A stretch of 64,000 nucleotides of DNA from Ferroplasma acidarmanus Fer1 (GTDB lineage Archaea > Thermoplasmatota > Thermoplasmata > Thermoplasmatales > Thermoplasmataceae). The translations under genes were made by a program, and so were the position numbers. Location of the stretch: positions 496,001 to 560,000 of the forward strand of contig NC_021592.1 in assembly GCF_000152265.2 (NCBI RefSeq). Reading direction: 5' to 3'. The notes under the pieces were generated by a model. It was not told where the DNA came from. It worked only from the letters and a program-made list of their open reading frames with translations, and did no database searches. Position 1 is the stretch's first letter, and every line of letters starts with the position of its first letter. Positions 62,205 through 64,000 of the stretch are shown here, in pieces.

Positions 62205-62996
62205 TCATTTCTTCTTCCTCGGCGGTGTCAGATAGCTATAAAGCATATCTAAATTTGCATTAAATTCATCACTTCTCGGGCTCCTTGGCCTTTGCATCGT
62301 AACCTGTACTTTGCTGATAACAGTTGCGGGTATATTATTCAATATATATATTTCATCTGCAAGTTCCAGAACTTCTGTGAGATTATGAGAAACCATTATA
62401 ACCGATTTTAGTGGAGTTTCTCCGCTGAAAAGTATGTTGTATATATCCTGCCTTAGACCTTCAGCGGTAAGTTCATCAAGATGCGCAAATGGCTCATCCA
62501 TGAGAAAGACATATGGGTCTGCAGCAAAAGCCCTTGCTATTGCAACCCTCTGGCGCATTCCCCCGCTCATTTCCTTCGGATATAAATCCTCAAAACCATC
62601 AAGCCCGACCCTTGACAATGACACTGTGGCTTTCTCTTCCATTTCATCCTTTGTCATATTCTTTGTCTTCATGGAAAGCATGACGTTCTCTTTTGCATCC
62701 ATCCATGGAAATGTTACTATAGACTGATGAATCAATGCAACCTCCGGAGTAGGTTCATACAATGGTTTTCCCATTAACCTGACAATGCCTTTATCCGGTT
62801 TTAAAAATCCGCCTAATATGCGCAAAAGTGTTGATTTCCCGATTCCCGATGGGCCTATAATAGCAATAAATTTTCCGGGTTCAGCTTCAATATTTATATT
62901 TTCAAATACATCATAACCATTGTCGTATGAAAAATATATTCCCTCTGCCTCCAGAATTGAATTCGTTACATTTTCATCCTTAATTCCCATTTCCAT
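62205..62996 (-). CDS. ABC transporter ATPase, NitT/TauT type
   Basis: 263 residues. Walker A is GPSGIGKSTLL, the signature MSGGMRQRVAIARA, Walker B VFLMDEPFAHLD, and the H-loop is in MVSHNLTEVLELAD. The YFSYDNGYDVFEN start and IHQSIVTFPWMDAKENVML Q-loop fit the SsuB/TauB/ThiZ branch. The C-terminal AAA-associated domain is lacking and is found instead as a separate gene at 59785. ATG 62996 has its ribosome binding site inside a hairpin. Confidence 0.9.
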   Translation of the reverse strand: MEMGIKDENVTNSILEAEGIYFSYDNGYDVFENINIEAEPGKFIAIIGPSGIGKSTLLRILGGFLKPDKGIVRLMGKPLYEPTPEVALIHQSIVTFPWMDAKENVMLSMKTKNMTKDEMEEKATVSLSRVGLDGFEDLYPKEMSGGMRQRVAIARAFAADPYVFLMDEPFAHLDELTAEGLRQDIYNILFSGETPLKSVIMVSHNLTEVLELADEIYILNNIPATVISKVQVTMQRPRSPRSDEFNANLDMLYSYLTPPRKKK

Positions 62997-63095
62997 TATG
63001 ATTCACCCGCTGGTGAAAATACCCCCGATCATAATGGTTATTAATTGAATATTATTTTATTATTAACTCACGAGGCTATCTCCAACTTGGTATTA
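62997..63095 (-). promoter_or_regulatory. 5' leader hairpin hiding the ribosome binding site; possible TPP-riboswitch-like leader
   Basis: In the transcript, TTCACC-AGCG-GGTGAA (63017-63002) forms a perfect 6-bp hairpin whose right arm holds the GGTGA ribosome binding site, 5 bases before ATG 62996. Upstream, short blocks occur in the same order as in thiamin pyrophosphate riboswitches: TGAG (63070-63067), then TGATC (63031-63027), then a GGT/ACC stem and AGCGGGTGA. The usual outer helix P1 and the exact loop bases are not evident, so this is weak. Confidence 0.3.
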
Positions 63096-63150
63096 AAATA
63101 ATATATATAACATTATCCCGTATCAAACTCTGGAAATTATATAATAAAAA

Positions 63151-63651
63151 TCATTGTTTATTTTTAAAGAAATGCCACCATCCGGATTGTTTTTTATCAA
63201 CTTTATTCTTTTTGCCAGATTTAACTCCGTTTACAGGTTCCAGCATTACATCACCGCCAACAAAAATAAAACCAAGGGTGATATTATCTATATTTTTGTT
63301 AACCCAGTCGTTATCCCTGTATTCCCTGAACTTGTCGTTCGAGACTATAAGGCAATTTTTTTCCCGGGCATAATCAAGTATAAATGTATCTGCTTTTATT
63401 CCTGATGGAGAGAGAATTAGCTTTTTGTTTGCAAGCATCCGGTTAAATTTATCTTTTTCGTCTATAATGTACCTGATATTGGCATCACATATTGTTATAA
63501 TTTCTGAGGCTTTTAATTCTTTCAATTTTCTTATAACTTCCAGTATATTGCCGAGCACGGCAGTTTTCTTATCAGAATCTTTATGCCCGTAAAGAGCAAC
63601 ATTGCTCCCATCTATAATTACCGTTGCTCCTGAAATTTTATTTTCAAACAT
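63151..63651 (-). CDS. NYN-domain (Zc3h12a-like) ribonuclease
   Basis: 166 residues with a PIN-like NYN fold: ATVIIDGSNVALYGH carries the first metal Asp, ITICDANIRYIID and ILDYAREKNCLIVSNDKFREY carry the others. The C-terminal 30 residues are Lys-rich. Relatives in animals cut mRNA; archaeal members are of unknown target. It is 46 bp after the encapsulated-ferritin-like gene, on the same strand. Confidence 0.82.
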   Translation of the reverse strand: MFENKISGATVIIDGSNVALYGHKDSDKKTAVLGNILEVIRKLKELKASEIITICDANIRYIIDEKDKFNRMLANKKLILSPSGIKADTFILDYAREKNCLIVSNDKFREYRDNDWVNKNIDNITLGFIFVGGDVMLEPVNGVKSGKKNKVDKKQSGWWHFFKNKQ

Positions 63652-63697
63652 AAGTCAACTTAAATGTAAAATAAAATAAATAGGTTTTCTTAAATGT

Positions 63698-63982
63698 TTA
63701 ATCTCCCAGTTCTTTTAATTCTTTTTTAGAGAATAATATTTCCTTTAATTCCCTGTCAAGTTCCGGGTCATTTCTCCTGAGGTATTCCAGCAGCAATGAG
63801 AAATGTTCTTTTTCATCGTCCCTGTTATGCTTTATTACTTCCTTCAATACAGGATCCTTTGATGCATCCAATCTCTCATCATAGAACATTATTGCCTGCA
63901 TTTCCTCTATTAGCGATTGCCTTGCTCTTGACATATCCTTTGTCTTTTCATCCAGATCCTTTCCTACTTCATATACCGGCAT
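63698..63982 (-). CDS. Encapsulated-ferritin-like protein (EncFtn family)
   Basis: 94 residues. The pattern LDEKTKDMSRARQSLIEEMQ, then MFYDERLDASKDPVLKEVI, then HNRDDEKEHFSLLLEYLRRNDP is that of the small ferritin-like proteins packed in encapsulin shells. The EKEH (E-x2-H) iron ligands and the first-helix Glu are all present. Dimers of dimers oxidise Fe2+ inside the shell. An encapsulin gene should be nearby; it is not in the window and would lie beyond its right edge. The open frame continues to the window edge, so the start at 63982 is likely but not certain. Confidence 0.85.
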   Translation of the reverse strand: MPVYEVGKDLDEKTKDMSRARQSLIEEMQAIMFYDERLDASKDPVLKEVIKHNRDDEKEHFSLLLEYLRRNDPELDRELKEILFSKKELKELGD

Positions 63983-64000
63983 GAAATATACAATCCAATT

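Noticed and set aside
1-64000. CRISPR array or Cas genes
   Set aside because: No regularly spaced repeats of 24-40 bp and no Cas protein motifs were seen on either strand.
1-64000. tRNA genes
   Set aside because: I looked through the intergenic gaps for the T-loop GGTTCRAAT-type core with a matching acceptor stem and found none; a tRNA finder should confirm.

Overview
The window looks like a chromosomal segment of an acidophilic archaeon of the order Thermoplasmatales, most probably the Ferroplasma/Acidiplasma group. The evidence is the archaeal-only genes (geranylgeranylglyceryl-phosphate synthase, archaeal MptD-type dihydroneopterin aldolase, ribosomal proteins S17e and L41e, Trm1, an archaeal RNase P RNA, a HTH-10 regulator), the AT-rich sequence, archaeal TATA boxes and GGTGA-type ribosome binding sites, and the load of MFS and APC transporters typical of this order. 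The genus is an inference from general character, not from a database match.

Layout. 1-1136: the 3' end of hisC meets glutamate formimidoyltransferase tail to tail. 1137-10192 is an accessory stretch: an IS4-family element that has split an NAD-dependent epimerase gene with a clean 7-bp target duplication, a TetR regulator, a two-gene operon for a secreted protein and a small membrane protein, an IS110-type plus IS481-type transposase pair, and a DUF4143-type ATPase. 10243-15670 holds catabolic genes: histidine ammonia-lyase, an imidazolonepropionase-like amidohydrolase, a hydantoinase and an N-carbamoyl-amino-acid hydrolase. 15748-25377 carries a DUF998 membrane protein, an IS1341-type TnpB element, a permease, a BluB-like flavoprotein, a NUDIX hydrolase, the RNase P RNA gene, two MFS carriers and an aldehyde dehydrogenase. 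25721-28637 has a sugar nucleotidyltransferase, regulators and an SDR; a 322-bp deletion derivative of the TnpB element sits on the SDR stop codon. 29253-33653 looks like a sugar-acid pathway (MFS porter, MBL-fold protein, DapA-type aldolase, enolase-superfamily dehydratase).

33833-47744 is mostly housekeeping: CinA-like protein, Trm1, a THEP1-like NTPase, MptD, GGGP synthase, purS-purL and purB, a chlorite-dismutase-family protein, rhodanese, S17e, a universal stress protein and the tiny L41e. 47739-51838 has an MFS sugar porter, a second copy of a YrhK-like paralogue (the first is at 38009) and glutamate decarboxylase. 51843-57452 is a compact histidine operon transcribed leftwards (hisZ-G-D-B-H-A-F-IE) with overlapping genes; the missing hisC is the partial gene at position 1. 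57649-63982 has a SIS-domain protein, an HSL-type esterase, a NitT/TauT-type ABC transporter whose AAA-associated domain is a separate gene, an NYN ribonuclease and an encapsulated-ferritin-like protein.

Histidine synthesis and histidine breakdown are both present. The degradation genes feed glutamate, and glutamate decarboxylase plus a succinate-semialdehyde-type dehydrogenase could carry it on, but that link is inferred. No CRISPR array and no tRNA gene was recognised. The points most worth a second look are the TnpB deletion derivative that keeps its guide-RNA end, the candidate IS110 bridge-RNA leader, the hydantoinase/carbamoylase pair beside the Hut genes, the encapsulated ferritin, the inverted repeat around the his promoter, and the hairpin that hides the ribosome binding site of the ABC transporter.
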